DNA of 64,000 nt from JADJWR01 sp964610575 (GCA_964610575.1 CAZSYX010000004.1:25475-89474), one strand, 5' to 3'; numbered from the stretch's first letter, positions 53,305 to 61,190 are shown. Numbers and translations: made by a program. The notes: generated by a model from the sequence alone, not told the origin.

Positions 53305-55371
53305 ATGACGCAAGGAATGCAACATGGGTACAGGGTGGCGCGCCGTGCCGTCGCCGCTGCGCTGGTCGCCGCACCGGCGCTGGTCGCCGGCCAGCAGACG
53401 ATGGCGCCGGTCGAGGTGACCGGCCACTATGACAACCGCGTCGGCACTTCGGATGCGGCCAGCGCGGGCTTCATCACGCCGCAACTGATCGAGCACCGGC
53501 CGCTGCCGCGGCCGGGCAGCCTGCTCGAGTACGTGCCGGGCCTCGTGGTCACCCAGCACAGCGGCGTGGGCAAGGCCAACCAGTATTTCCTTCGCGGCTT
53601 CAATCTCGACCACGGCACCGACTTCGCCACCTGGGTGGCCGGCATGCCGGTCAACCTGCGCACGCACGCCCATGGTCAGGGCTACACGGACCTGAACTTC
53701 GTCATTCCCGAGCTGATCTCGGGCGTGCGCTACTACAAGGGTCCGTATCACGCGCAGATCGGCGACTTCGGCTCGGCCGGCGCGGCGTTCATGTCCTACT
53801 CGGAAGCGTTGAGCGAGGGCCTCGCGCTCGGCACTGCCGGTGACTACGGCTACCAGAGAGCCTTGCTGGCGGGATCGGCGGCAGCCGGTCCGGGCACCGT
53901 CACCTACGGACTCGAATACATGCATAGCGATGGGCCGTGGGAGGTTCCGAACGACTACCGGAAGCTCAACGCGGTGTTGCGGTACTTCGTTCCCGTCGGC
54001 GAAGGCCGCCTCGGCCTGACGGCGATGGCCTATGACGGGCGCTGGAATTCGACCGACCAGGTTCCATTGCGGGCCGTCGACAGTGGCCTGATCGGTCGCT
54101 TCGGCACCCTCGACGCGACCGACGGCGGCACGTCGAAGCGGTACAGCCTGTCGGCTGACTACCGCGCGTCGCTCGCCGGCGGGCAACTGGCGAGCACCGC
54201 CTACTGGTTCAGGTACGACCTCAATCTGTTCTCCAACTTCACCTTCTTCCTGGACGACCCGGTCAACGGCGACCAGTTCGAGCAGGCGGACCGCCGCAAT
54301 GTCTACGGCTGGACCGGCGAGTGGTCGCGTGTCCACTCGTGGGGCGGGCGGACGATGCGCAACAGCGTCGGCTTCGAGCTGCGGCAGGACCGGATCGACC
54401 CGGTCGGCCTGTATGCGACACGGGCGCGCGAGCGGCTGTCGACGACGCGTGAGGACGACGTGGTCCAGGGCAGCGGCGGTATCTACGCGGCCAACGAGAT
54501 GCAGTGGACCGACTGGCTGAGGTCGGTGACCGGCCTGCGCTACGACCGCTATCGATTCGACGTCACCAGTTCGACGGCCGAGAACTCCGGCGACGTATCG
54601 GCCGGCATCACCTCGCCGAAGCTGTCAGTGATCTTCGGCCCCTGGCAGCGCACCGAACTGTTCGTCAACGCCGGCTACGGATTCCACAGCAACGACGCGC
54701 GCGGGGTGACGATCAGGATCGATCCGGCGACCGGCGAGGCGGTCGATTCCGCGACGCCTCTGGTCCGCAGCAAGGGGGCCGAACTCGGCCTGCGCACCGA
54801 AGCGATCGCCAACGCGCAGTCGTCGCTCGCCCTCTGGTATCTGACGCTCGATAGCGAACTGGCGTTCGTCGGCGACGCCGGCACCACCGAGGCCGGGCGA
54901 CCGTCGCGCCGCTACGGCATCGAGTGGAACAGCCGCTGGCGACCGTACTCATGGATGTTCGTCGACCTCGACGTCGCCTGGAATCACGCGCGCTTCTCGG
55001 AAAGCGCGCCGGAGGGGGACTACGTTCCCGGCGCGCCGGAGACGGTCGTCTCGGCCGGCATCGCGGTCGACCGCTACGGGCCGTGGTCCGGCGCCGTGTT
55101 CCTGCGCTACATCGGCGCCTACCCGCTGGTCGAGGACAACAGCGTTCGCGCCGAGGCGTCGACCGTCGTCGATGGGCAGATCGCCTACGAGATCCTGCCA
55201 CGCCTGCGGCTGCGTCTCGACGTCTTCAACGTCCTCGACGCGAAGACCAGCGACATCACCTACTTCTACACATCACGTCTGGCCGGCGAGCCCGCCGAGG
55301 GAGTGGACGACGTCCACTTCCATCCGGGCGAGCCGCGCAGTTTCCGGGTGTCGCTGTCTTACCGGTTCTGA
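53305..55371 (+). CDS. TonB-dependent outer-membrane receptor, probably for nickel
   Basis: A 688-residue TonB-dependent receptor: signal peptide (first 27 or so residues, ending ALVAGQQ), TonB box-like APVEVTG, plug domain with LLEYVPGLVVTQHSG, YFLRGFNLDHGTDF and the His-bearing THAHGQGYTDLNF, then a 22-strand barrel ending in FRVSLSYRF with the terminal Phe. ATG 53305 was chosen for GGGGA 4 bp before and the direct signal peptide; an in-frame GTG at 53245 would put the NikR-like site inside the gene. It follows the nickel importer and has its own NikR-like site, so nickel-complex uptake is the best guess. A siderophore-like or cobalt ligand is possible. Confidence 0.88.
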   Translation: MTQGMQHGYRVARRAVAAALVAAPALVAGQQTMAPVEVTGHYDNRVGTSDAASAGFITPQLIEHRPLPRPGSLLEYVPGLVVTQHSGVGKANQYFLRGFNLDHGTDFATWVAGMPVNLRTHAHGQGYTDLNFVIPELISGVRYYKGPYHAQIGDFGSAGAAFMSYSEALSEGLALGTAGDYGYQRALLAGSAAAGPGTVTYGLEYMHSDGPWEVPNDYRKLNAVLRYFVPVGEGRLGLTAMAYDGRWNSTDQVPLRAVDSGLIGRFGTLDATDGGTSKRYSLSADYRASLAGGQLASTAYWFRYDLNLFSNFTFFLDDPVNGDQFEQADRRNVYGWTGEWSRVHSWGGRTMRNSVGFELRQDRIDPVGLYATRARERLSTTREDDVVQGSGGIYAANEMQWTDWLRSVTGLRYDRYRFDVTSSTAENSGDVSAGITSPKLSVIFGPWQRTELFVNAGYGFHSNDARGVTIRIDPATGEAVDSATPLVRSKGAELGLRTEAIANAQSSLALWYLTLDSELAFVGDAGTTEAGRPSRRYGIEWNSRWRPYSWMFVDLDVAWNHARFSESAPEGDYVPGAPETVVSAGIAVDRYGPWSGAVFLRYIGAYPLVEDNSVRAEASTVVDGQIAYEILPRLRLRLDVFNVLDAKTSDITYFYTSRLAGEPAEGVDDVHFHPGEPRSFRVSLSYRF

Positions 55372-55380
55372 ATCCCTGCC

Positions 55381-55929
55381 TTAGCTGCGTCCGTAGCCGG
55401 GTCCGCGCCCGCCGCCGGGTCCCGGGCCGTAGCCCGGGCCCATGCCACCCGGCTTGCCGGCGTCGGCGCCCGGCCCGCGACTGCCCATGCGCGGCCCCAT
55501 CGAATACTGGTCGAACGTCGCCTTCTGCTCGGGCGTCAGCGTTGCGACCAACGCCTTGCGCAGGCCGCTGATCTCCTCGGCCGCCTGTGCCTTGTGCTTC
55601 ATCATCGCCACGCGCTGGTCGGCTATCGCCTGCGCATCACCCTGCTGCTGGTGCATCGCCTGGCGCATCTCGAAGCGCACCTGCCCTTCGGACTTCACCT
55701 TCGCTTCATAGGCGTTCCAGGCGTCAATCTGGTTCGGTTGCAGCTTCAGCGCTTCCTTCAGGGTGCCGAGCCGCGCCTGCATGCGCTCCGCGTGTTCGGC
55801 AGCGGTGGTCGGCGGTCCGCCCATGCCCATGCCGCCGCCCTGCGGCCCGGGGCCGTAGGCCAGCGCCGCTCCCGCAGCGGCAAACAGGCTGACGATGGCC
55901 AGTGAAAGGATCGACTTCTTCGCTTGCAT
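55381..55929 (-). CDS. Spy/CpxP-like periplasmic protein with LTxxQ motif
   Basis: A 182-residue exported protein: signal peptide (residues 1-24, ending AALAYG), a Gly/Pro/Met-rich stretch, a helical core with ALKLQPNQIDAWNAYEAKV and the LTxxQ-type motif TLTPEQKATFDQY, and a Gly/Pro-rich C-terminal tail (GGMGPGYGPGPGGG). Spy and CpxP relatives are periplasmic chaperones or stress and metal sensors. It is convergent with the TonB receptor (9 bp between stops). Upstream lies the long non-coding interval whose minus-strand terminator may control it. Confidence 0.82.
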   Translation of the reverse strand: MQAKKSILSLAIVSLFAAAGAALAYGPGPQGGGMGMGGPPTTAAEHAERMQARLGTLKEALKLQPNQIDAWNAYEAKVKSEGQVRFEMRQAMHQQQGDAQAIADQRVAMMKHKAQAAEEISGLRKALVATLTPEQKATFDQYSMGPRMGSRGPGADAGKPGGMGPGYGPGPGGGRGPGYGRS

Positions 55930-56104
55930 GGTGTTCTCCTTCTGCCTTCGACCGGTTGACTTCCAGTCGTCAATGCAATCGTGCGCCCGTCACGCCGACA
56001 CGTGGGCCGGCAGATGTAACCCGCTATTGCTTCGCCAGCCGCCGGTCACAGACCGAAACGAAAGTCGCCGCCGAGTTGCCGGGACGCGACAGCCGCGCGG
56101 GGGC

Positions 56105-56132
56105 AAAAAAACGGGCTGCTTGGTGCAGCCCG
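56105..56132 (-). terminator. minus-strand rho-independent terminator
   Basis: Read on the minus strand: an 8-bp stem CGGGCTGC/GCAGCCCG with a 5-nt loop, followed directly by seven T residues. No protein gene ends on this strand to the right, so it must end a leader or a small RNA. The Spy-like gene starts 175 bp further on along the minus strand. Confidence 0.75.
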
Positions 56133-56270
56133 GGGAGGAAGCGGCGCCGGGAGGAGGGTACGGCGCCTGTTGCGGAGTCTTCACTCGCCGCGACCTGCGC
56201 AGGAAGCGGCGAGGACGCAAAGGTACCCGAGCGGTGACGGCCTCGCCGGAGGCTCTTGTAACCTCACGTT
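56105..56270 (-). ncRNA. candidate structured RNA ending at the orphan terminator
   Basis: On the minus strand, four successive hairpins are seen in about 165 nt: 56222-56263 (GGTTAC...GTACC type with internal loop), an 8-bp stem 56184-56191/56206-56213 with an inner CCTGCGCAGG, a 7-bp stem 56143-56149/56161-56167, and the terminator. It could be a free small RNA or an attenuator in the leader of the Spy-like gene. The 5' end is not defined, and no known RNA family was recognised. Confidence 0.38.
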
Positions 56271-56514
56271 GCACCGGCGGCCAATGGAAACACTTGGTCA
56301 CCGTGCGGCTGGCGGCGGGCCCGTCGCATCGGGGAAAACGTGGGCCTCCGATGCCCGATCGGCACGCTCGGATGTTGACGCCGCGCAGGCTTTTCGCGCC
56401 TGCCTTCCTGTAAATTCGCTTCTTGCGTGCTTGTCTGGCTCACCGCCGGCATGCAGCGGCAATGGCCGCCCGGGCCATTTCGAAGTGCAAACTTTCCTGA
56501 CAGGAGAACTACTG

Positions 56515-56799
56515 ATGAAGTCGTTTGTGATCGCCGCGCTGACCGCGACCAGCCTGATGCTCGGTGGTGTCGCGCACGCGCAGGCCGACAAAGCCAACGC
56601 CGCCGGCTGCATGAAGTGCCACGACGTCGAGAAGAAGAAAATGGGCTCGGCGTTCAAGGACATCGCCGCCAAGAACAAGGCCAACAAGGACTACGCCGCC
56701 GCGGCGACGAAGAAGATCACGTCGGGCAGCGGGCACCCGAAGTCGGCCGCCAGCGAAGCCGACATCAAGGCGGTCATGGACTGGGTGATGACGCTCTAG
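56515..56799 (+). CDS. small monoheme cytochrome c without the usual axial Met loop
   Basis: A 94-residue periplasmic electron carrier: signal peptide (residues 1-23, ending AHAQ) and heme site GCMKCH. The family pattern KKMGSAFKDIAAKNKANKDYA and the C-terminal ADIKAVMDWVMTL match class I c551/c552 cytochromes. However, the stretch that should carry the axial methionine (PMPP) reads SGHPKSAAS, so a His-Pro replaces it. The same change occurs in the second small cytochrome at 60835. A strong terminator follows 25 bp after the stop, so it is monocistronic. Confidence 0.88.
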   Translation: MKSFVIAALTATSLMLGGVAHAQADKANAAGCMKCHDVEKKKMGSAFKDIAAKNKANKDYAAAATKKITSGSGHPKSAASEADIKAVMDWVMTL

Positions 56800-56824
56800 G
56801 CGACAACGTCGCGCCAGAAGAACG

Positions 56825-56852
56825 AGGCCGGCAATTCGCCGGCCTTTTTGTT
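56825..56852 (+). terminator. rho-independent terminator after the small cytochrome c gene
   Basis: AGGCCGGC pairs with GCCGGCCT (loop AATTC) and is followed by TTTTTGTT, a classical plus-strand terminator. Confidence 0.88.
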
Positions 56853-56869
56853 GTTACGGTGTGCGTAAC
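56853..56869. promoter_or_regulatory. 17-bp dyad GTTAC-N7-GTAAC upstream of the multiheme operon
   Basis: GTTACG-GTGTG-CGTAAC. Its 6-bp arms are identical to those at 37381-37397 in the hydrogenase locus. It lies 225 bp before the 11-heme cytochrome start. Confidence 0.5.
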
Positions 56870-56956
56870 GCCGGCGTTGGATTGTGGCGCTGATGTCATG
56901 GCAACCTTGTCTCTGCGCAGGCCTTTGCCGATGAGCCGTCCATCGCGCCGAGCCGG

Positions 56957-56970
56957 TTGATCCACGTCAA
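56957..56970. promoter_or_regulatory. FNR/Anr-type box upstream of the multiheme operon
   Basis: TTGAT-CCAC-GTCAA has nine of ten fixed bases of the FNR consensus and the same right half as the box before hoxK. It lies 124 bp before the 11-heme cytochrome ATG. Confidence 0.55.
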
Positions 56971-57093
56971 CCTGATCGGCGGGGCCCCATGTCATTTTCG
57001 CGGCATCGCCCATCGCGACAAGCGCCGGCGGTTGCGCGCGGTCAAGAGCTCGCGCGAATCCCGGCCGCCCCTGGGCACAACTGACGAGCCCCG

Positions 57094-58350
57094 ATGAAAC
57101 CCGCCGCACTGCTTCGCGCGCTGTTCCTCGTCCTGGCCTTCGGCCTGGCGAGCGCGACAAGCGCCAAGACGGCTGCCGCGCCAAAGAAAGAGGCGCCGCC
57201 GGCCGACCCCAACGAAGCCTGCATGATGTGCCATGCCGATGCCTCGGCCAAGGGCGCCGGCGGCAAGTCGATCGGCGTCGACCTGGCGGTGTTCGGCAAG
57301 TCGGTGCACGGCGAGATGCAGTTGAAGTGCGTCGACTGCCACGCCGACGTGTCGGCCGACAAGCTGCCGCATCCGGAGAAGCTCAAGCCGGCGGCCTGCA
57401 GCAATTGCCACGAGGATGCGGTCAAGCACTACACAACCACGGCGCACGGCAAAGCGGTGAAGGACGGCAAGACCGCAGCGGCCACCTGCCACGACTGCCA
57501 CGGCACGCACGACATCAAGCGTTCGAAGGACCCGGCGTCGAAGACGAACTTCGTCAACATCGAATCCACCTGCGGCGCCTGCCACGGCAACGACAAGATC
57601 GTCGAGCAGGCGCACCTTCCCGGCGGCAACATCCAGGCCAAGTATCACGACAGCATCCACAACCAGCTGGTCGAGGGCAAGACCGCCTACAACCGCGCGG
57701 CGCCGACCTGCACGTCGTGCCACGGCACGCACAACATCCAGCCGAAGTCGGAGCCCGACAGCCGCGTGGCGCGTGCACACGTGCCCGACACCTGCGGCGG
57801 CTGCCACCAGCGCGAGAAGACGGTGTTCGACAAGGGCAAACATGGCCAGTTGCGGCAAGCGGGCAACGGGGCGGCACCGGTGTGCATCGACTGCCATGGC
57901 GCGCACACCATCAAGCGCGCCAGCACAGCAGGTTGGCAGAACGCGGTGGTCGGCGCCTGCGGCAACTGCCACGACGACAAGATCACCAGCTTCCGCCTGA
58001 CCTATCACGGCAAGGTGACCACGCTGGGCCCGGCCTCGGTTGCCACCTGTGCCTCGTGCCACGGCGCGCACGACGTGCGGCCGGCGTCGGACCCCCTGTC
58101 GACGGTCAACTCGGCGAACCTGCTGGCGACCTGCCGCAACTGCCACGCCGATGCCGGGCCGAAGCTCGTCAGCTGGGATCCGCATCCGCAGCCGAAGGAT
58201 CGCGAGCGCAGCGTCGTCCTCTACTACACGTACATCTTCATGGAGATCCTGCTGGCCGGCGTGTTCCTGTTCTTCGGCCTGCATACGGTCCTGTGGGCCT
58301 ACCGGTCGTTCCGCAACATGGCGCAGCGCCGTCAGGGCGGCGGCCATTAG
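57094..58350 (+). CDS. membrane-anchored 11-heme cytochrome c
   Basis: A 418-residue multiheme protein with a signal peptide (residues 1-24) and eleven CXXCH sites: CMMCH, CVDCH, CSNCH, CHDCH, CGACH, CTSCH, CGGCH, CIDCH, CGNCH, CASCH and CRNCH. Many are followed by a GxH spaced as in bis-His cytochromes (CHDCHGTHDIK, CTSCHGTHNIQ, CASCHGAHDV). The C-terminus has one transmembrane helix (YIFMEILLAGVFLFFGLHTVLW), which puts the hemes in the periplasm. The cytochrome b gene follows after 13 bp. The pair resembles in layout the multiheme/cytochrome b quinone oxidoreductases of metal-respiring bacteria; the true partner is unknown. Confidence 0.9.
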   Translation: MKPAALLRALFLVLAFGLASATSAKTAAAPKKEAPPADPNEACMMCHADASAKGAGGKSIGVDLAVFGKSVHGEMQLKCVDCHADVSADKLPHPEKLKPAACSNCHEDAVKHYTTTAHGKAVKDGKTAAATCHDCHGTHDIKRSKDPASKTNFVNIESTCGACHGNDKIVEQAHLPGGNIQAKYHDSIHNQLVEGKTAYNRAAPTCTSCHGTHNIQPKSEPDSRVARAHVPDTCGGCHQREKTVFDKGKHGQLRQAGNGAAPVCIDCHGAHTIKRASTAGWQNAVVGACGNCHDDKITSFRLTYHGKVTTLGPASVATCASCHGAHDVRPASDPLSTVNSANLLATCRNCHADAGPKLVSWDPHPQPKDRERSVVLYYTYIFMEILLAGVFLFFGLHTVLWAYRSFRNMAQRRQGGGH

Positions 58351-58363
58351 GAGAAACTGAGCC

Positions 58364-59239
58364 ATGCCAAGTTCCGTGACCATGCCGATGGGCCAGGCAG
58401 CGAGCCGGCCGCAGACGGCTGCCAATCGCTATTACCGCCGCTTCGGACTGTTCGAGCGCGTGCAGCATGCCGGGCTGATGTTCAGCTTCATCGGCTGTGC
58501 GCTCAGCGGCCTGCCGCTGCTGTTTCCCTACACCGGCTGGGCCAAGACGATCGCCGGTTTCATGGGCGGCTTCCATGGCGCAGCGCTGGTGCACCGGGTC
58601 TGCGCAACCATCATGGGCGTGGTGTTCGTCATCCACATCCTGCAGTTCCTGTGGCGCGGTTTGGCCACCGGCACACTGCTGTCGGTCCTATGGGGCCCGA
58701 ACTCGCTGATGCCGCAGCCGAAGGACATCGTCGACATCTGGCAGCACATGAAATTCTTCCTCGGCAAGGGCCCGCGGCCGCAGTTCGACCGCTACACCTA
58801 CTGGGAGAAGTTCGACTACATGGCGGTCTTCTGGGGGATGTTCATCATCGGCGGCTCGGGGCTGCTGCTGTGGTTCGCCATGCCGCTGAGCGCGTGGCTG
58901 CCCGGATGGGTCTTCAACATCGCCACGCTGATCCACGGCGAGGAAGCGCTGCTGGCGGTCGGCTTCATCTTCACCATCCACTTCTTCAACGGCCACGTGC
59001 GCCCGGAGAAGTTTCCGATGGACATGGTGATCTTCACCGGCCGCATATCCGACCATGAACTGCGCGAGGAGCGGCCGCTCGAGTTCGAGCGCCTGAAGCG
59101 CGAAGGCCGGCTGGCGTCGATCGAGGCCACGCCGCCGGCGCCCGGGGCGGTGATGTTCGGACGTATCGTCGGTGGCACGGCGCTGGTGCTGGGCATCCTC
59201 ACCGTGATCCTGATCATCTACGGCGTCGTCATGCGGTAA
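58364..59239 (+). CDS. cytochrome b subunit partnered with the 11-heme cytochrome
   Basis: A 291-residue integral membrane protein related to the di-heme cytochrome b of formate dehydrogenase/hydrogenase type. Candidate heme-ligand histidines lie in FERVQHAGLMFSF, GGFHGAALVHRVCAT, VFVIHILQFLW and ATLIHGEEALLAVGFIFTIHFFNGHVRP. A further helix is at the C-terminus (VGGTALVLGILTVILIIYGVV). GGAGAAACTGAGCC precedes the start. It most likely links the quinone pool to the 11-heme subunit; direction of electron flow is not shown. Confidence 0.87.
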   Translation: MPSSVTMPMGQAASRPQTAANRYYRRFGLFERVQHAGLMFSFIGCALSGLPLLFPYTGWAKTIAGFMGGFHGAALVHRVCATIMGVVFVIHILQFLWRGLATGTLLSVLWGPNSLMPQPKDIVDIWQHMKFFLGKGPRPQFDRYTYWEKFDYMAVFWGMFIIGGSGLLLWFAMPLSAWLPGWVFNIATLIHGEEALLAVGFIFTIHFFNGHVRPEKFPMDMVIFTGRISDHELREERPLEFERLKREGRLASIEATPPAPGAVMFGRIVGGTALVLGILTVILIIYGVVMR

Positions 59240-59272
59240 TGCGCTAAATTGCCTGACGCCTCGCCAGCAATC

Positions 59273-59305
59273 GGGCTCGATCGGCGGCGACCGACCGAGC
59301 CCGCT
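59273..59305 (+). other. hairpin between the cytochrome b and 8-heme genes
   Basis: GGGCTCG pairs with CGAGCCC (starting near 59274 and ending near 59302) with further TCGG/CCGA pairing inside. It lacks a T-run, so partial termination or message processing between the two cytochrome genes is possible. Confidence 0.4.
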
Positions 59306-59349
59306 TCGTTAAGCGACATGCGACAAGCGGCACCTAGTAGGGGACAGCG

Positions 59350-60696
59350 ATGCGATTGAACCTGAAGCGGCACGGCCTCATCGGCGCAGCCACGTTGTTC
59401 GTGCTGGGCGGGCTGGCGCTGGCGGTGCTGGCCGCCGGCGGCATCGTCGCCTGGGAGTTCAGCAACAGCAACCGGTTCTGCGCGACGATGTGCCACTCGG
59501 TGCACCCGGAGGAGACGCGCGCGCACGGCACCGGGCCGCATGCGCGGGTGAACTGCGTCGAGTGCCACATGGGCCGGCTGTCGACCCTGCACATGATGGC
59601 GCTGAAGCCCACCCACGCCAAGGAACTGTGGGGAATGATCGCCGGCTACGAGCGGCCGCTGACCTCGTCGACCCTGCGCCCGGGCCGCGACCACTGCGAG
59701 AGCTGCCACTGGCCCGAGGCCGAGCACCACGACAGCATCGCCATCAACAAGCGCTACGACACCGACGCCAAGAGCAGCGAGACCACCTACCGCCTGGTGC
59801 TGCACACCGGCATGGGCACCATCCGCGATTCCTCGGCCAAGGGCATCCACTGGCACATCGCCAACGAGGTCAAGTTCATCGCCACCGACCCGCAGCGGCG
59901 GAACATTCCCTGGGTGCAGGTCACGGGCGCCGACGGCAAGGTCGTCACCTACGTCGACCCGACAGCCAATCTGTCGGAGGCCGACCTGAAGAAGTTCGAA
60001 CCGCGCCGGATGGAGTGCTTCGACTGCCACAACGCGGTCGGCCATCCGTTCCGCAACCCGGCCGATCTCGTTGACGATGCGATCGCCTCGGGCAAGATCG
60101 ACCGTTCGTTGCCGAACGCCAAGGCGCGCGCGGTGGCGCTGATCGAACAGACGACCAAGCTCGTCGGCCCGCACAAGGAAATGGGGCCGAAGATCGAGAA
60201 GCTGATCGCCGAGTCGGCGCCGAAGGGCGAGATGAAGCCCGAGATGCAGGCGAAGGAGAAGCAGTTCCAGGCGGCGATGAAGCAGATCCTGGTCGACAGC
60301 ACCTTCTCCCACGAGAGCCTTTCCTGGCAGTCGTTCCCGAACCACGCCGGCCACAAGGACACGCCGGGCTGCTTCCGCTGCCACGACGGCAAGCACGTCA
60401 ACGAGAAGGGCGAGGCGATCCGCCTGCAGTGCACGCTGTGCCACAACCTGCCGCAGGTCGAGCGCGAGAAGGGCAAGGGCTCGGTGCCGTCGACGGTTTC
60501 GGCGGGCCTGACGCCCCCGCCGAGCCACGAAGAGCCGAACTTCATGCACGACCACCGCACCAAGCTCGACGACACCTGCACCATGTGCCACGGCAAGATC
60601 GAGTGGGGCGCCGACGGCGGCAGCTTCTGCTCCAACCCGGCCTGCCATGGCCGCAAGTGGCCGGGGATGAGTCTCGACCCGCAGGCGAAGAAGTAG
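59350..60696 (+). CDS. NapC/NirT-like membrane-anchored cytochrome c with eight heme sites
   Basis: A 448-residue protein with an N-terminal uncleaved helix (residues about 10-35) like NapC/NirT quinol dehydrogenases. Heme sites in order: CATMCH (CX3CH, residues 44-49), CVECH, CESCH, CFDCH, CFRCH, CTLCH, CTMCH and CSNPACH (CX4CH, residues 427-433). NapC itself has four hemes and about 200 residues; this one has a long C-terminal part with four more. Its layout recalls ImcH-type inner-membrane cytochromes of Geobacter, though relationship is inferred. It probably takes electrons from quinol and passes them to periplasmic carriers such as the small cytochromes next to it. Confidence 0.88.
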   Translation: MRLNLKRHGLIGAATLFVLGGLALAVLAAGGIVAWEFSNSNRFCATMCHSVHPEETRAHGTGPHARVNCVECHMGRLSTLHMMALKPTHAKELWGMIAGYERPLTSSTLRPGRDHCESCHWPEAEHHDSIAINKRYDTDAKSSETTYRLVLHTGMGTIRDSSAKGIHWHIANEVKFIATDPQRRNIPWVQVTGADGKVVTYVDPTANLSEADLKKFEPRRMECFDCHNAVGHPFRNPADLVDDAIASGKIDRSLPNAKARAVALIEQTTKLVGPHKEMGPKIEKLIAESAPKGEMKPEMQAKEKQFQAAMKQILVDSTFSHESLSWQSFPNHAGHKDTPGCFRCHDGKHVNEKGEAIRLQCTLCHNLPQVEREKGKGSVPSTVSAGLTPPPSHEEPNFMHDHRTKLDDTCTMCHGKIEWGADGGSFCSNPACHGRKWPGMSLDPQAKK

Positions 60697-60724
60697 CGCC
60701 GGCGGGCTGAACAGCAGCACAGTC

Positions 60725-60755
60725 AACGCCCGGCCATGCCGGGCGTTATCCTTTC
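60725..60755 (+). terminator. terminator after the 8-heme gene
   Basis: AACGCCCGGC (60725-60734) pairs perfectly with GCCGGGCGTT (60738-60747), loop CAT, followed by ATCCTTTCC. Strong stem, moderate T content. Confidence 0.75.
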
Positions 60756-60834
60756 CGTGCCGGGCCGGGTGGTCGGGCAAGAAATGCCGGGCTCCGATGG
60801 GTCGAGACCGGGTCAACCAACCAGAGGAGGATCA

Positions 60835-61134
60835 ATGAAGAAACTACTGATCGCGGCGGTTGCCGTCGCTTCCGTGGCGTTTGCCGGTGCTGCCCAGGCC
60901 CAAGAGGCCCTGGCCAAGGACAAGGGCTGCCTCGGCTGCCATGCCGTGGATGCCAAGAAGATGGGTCCGGCGCTCAAGGAAGTGTCGGCCAAGTTGAAGG
61001 GCAAGGCCGATGCCGAGGCCACCATCGTCGGCGTGCTGAAGTCGGGCAAGTCGACGTCCGGCAAGACCCACCCGGTGGCCAAGGCCAGCGACGACGAAAT
61101 GAAGGGGCTGGCCAAGTGGGTGCTGTCGCTCTGA
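60835..61134 (+). CDS. small monoheme cytochrome c, paralogue of the one at 56515
   Basis: A 99-residue periplasmic cytochrome: signal peptide (residues 1-22, ending AQAQ), heme site GCLGCH, conserved KKMGPALKEVSAKLKG and the end DDEMKGLAKWVLSL. As in its paralogue, the axial Met loop (PMPP) is absent and the place is filled by KTHPVAKAS, again a His-Pro. A strong ribosome site GAGGAGGA precedes ATG 60835, and it has a terminator before and after, so it forms its own unit, probably well expressed. Confidence 0.88.
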   Translation: MKKLLIAAVAVASVAFAGAAQAQEALAKDKGCLGCHAVDAKKMGPALKEVSAKLKGKADAEATIVGVLKSGKSTSGKTHPVAKASDDEMKGLAKWVLSL

Positions 61135-61158
61135 TCGCGGCTTGAAGTGCTGATCGGG

Positions 61159-61190
61159 AAAGCCGGCGCAAGCCGGCTTTTCTGTTTCTT
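61159..61190 (+). terminator. rho-independent terminator after the second small cytochrome
   Basis: AAAGCCGGC (61159-61167) pairs with GCCGGCTTT (61172-61180), loop GCAA, followed by TCTGTTTCTT. Confidence 0.88.

Larger units (their letters stand above)
55930..56514. other. 585-bp interval without a gene
   Basis: No ORF here has a ribosome site or recognisable homology. The interval holds a strong minus-strand terminator (56105-56132) preceded, on the same strand, by three hairpins (56143-56167, 56184-56213, 56222-56263). The right 100 bp lead into the small cytochrome c gene, with CAGGAGA 8 bp before its ATG. Confidence 0.6.

Noticed and set aside
56212..56232. GGACGCAAAGG motif resembling the core of a cyclic-di-GMP (GEMM) riboswitch, on the plus strand
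   Set aside because: The other conserved blocks (upstream GCAAA element and downstream GGTTACC-type hairpin in the proper order) are missing, and the T-run terminator is on the opposite strand.
55990..56413. Possible small proteins in the 585-bp interval
   Set aside because: Frames on both strands lack ribosome sites and homology, and overlap the hairpin chain; a structured RNA is a better explanation.
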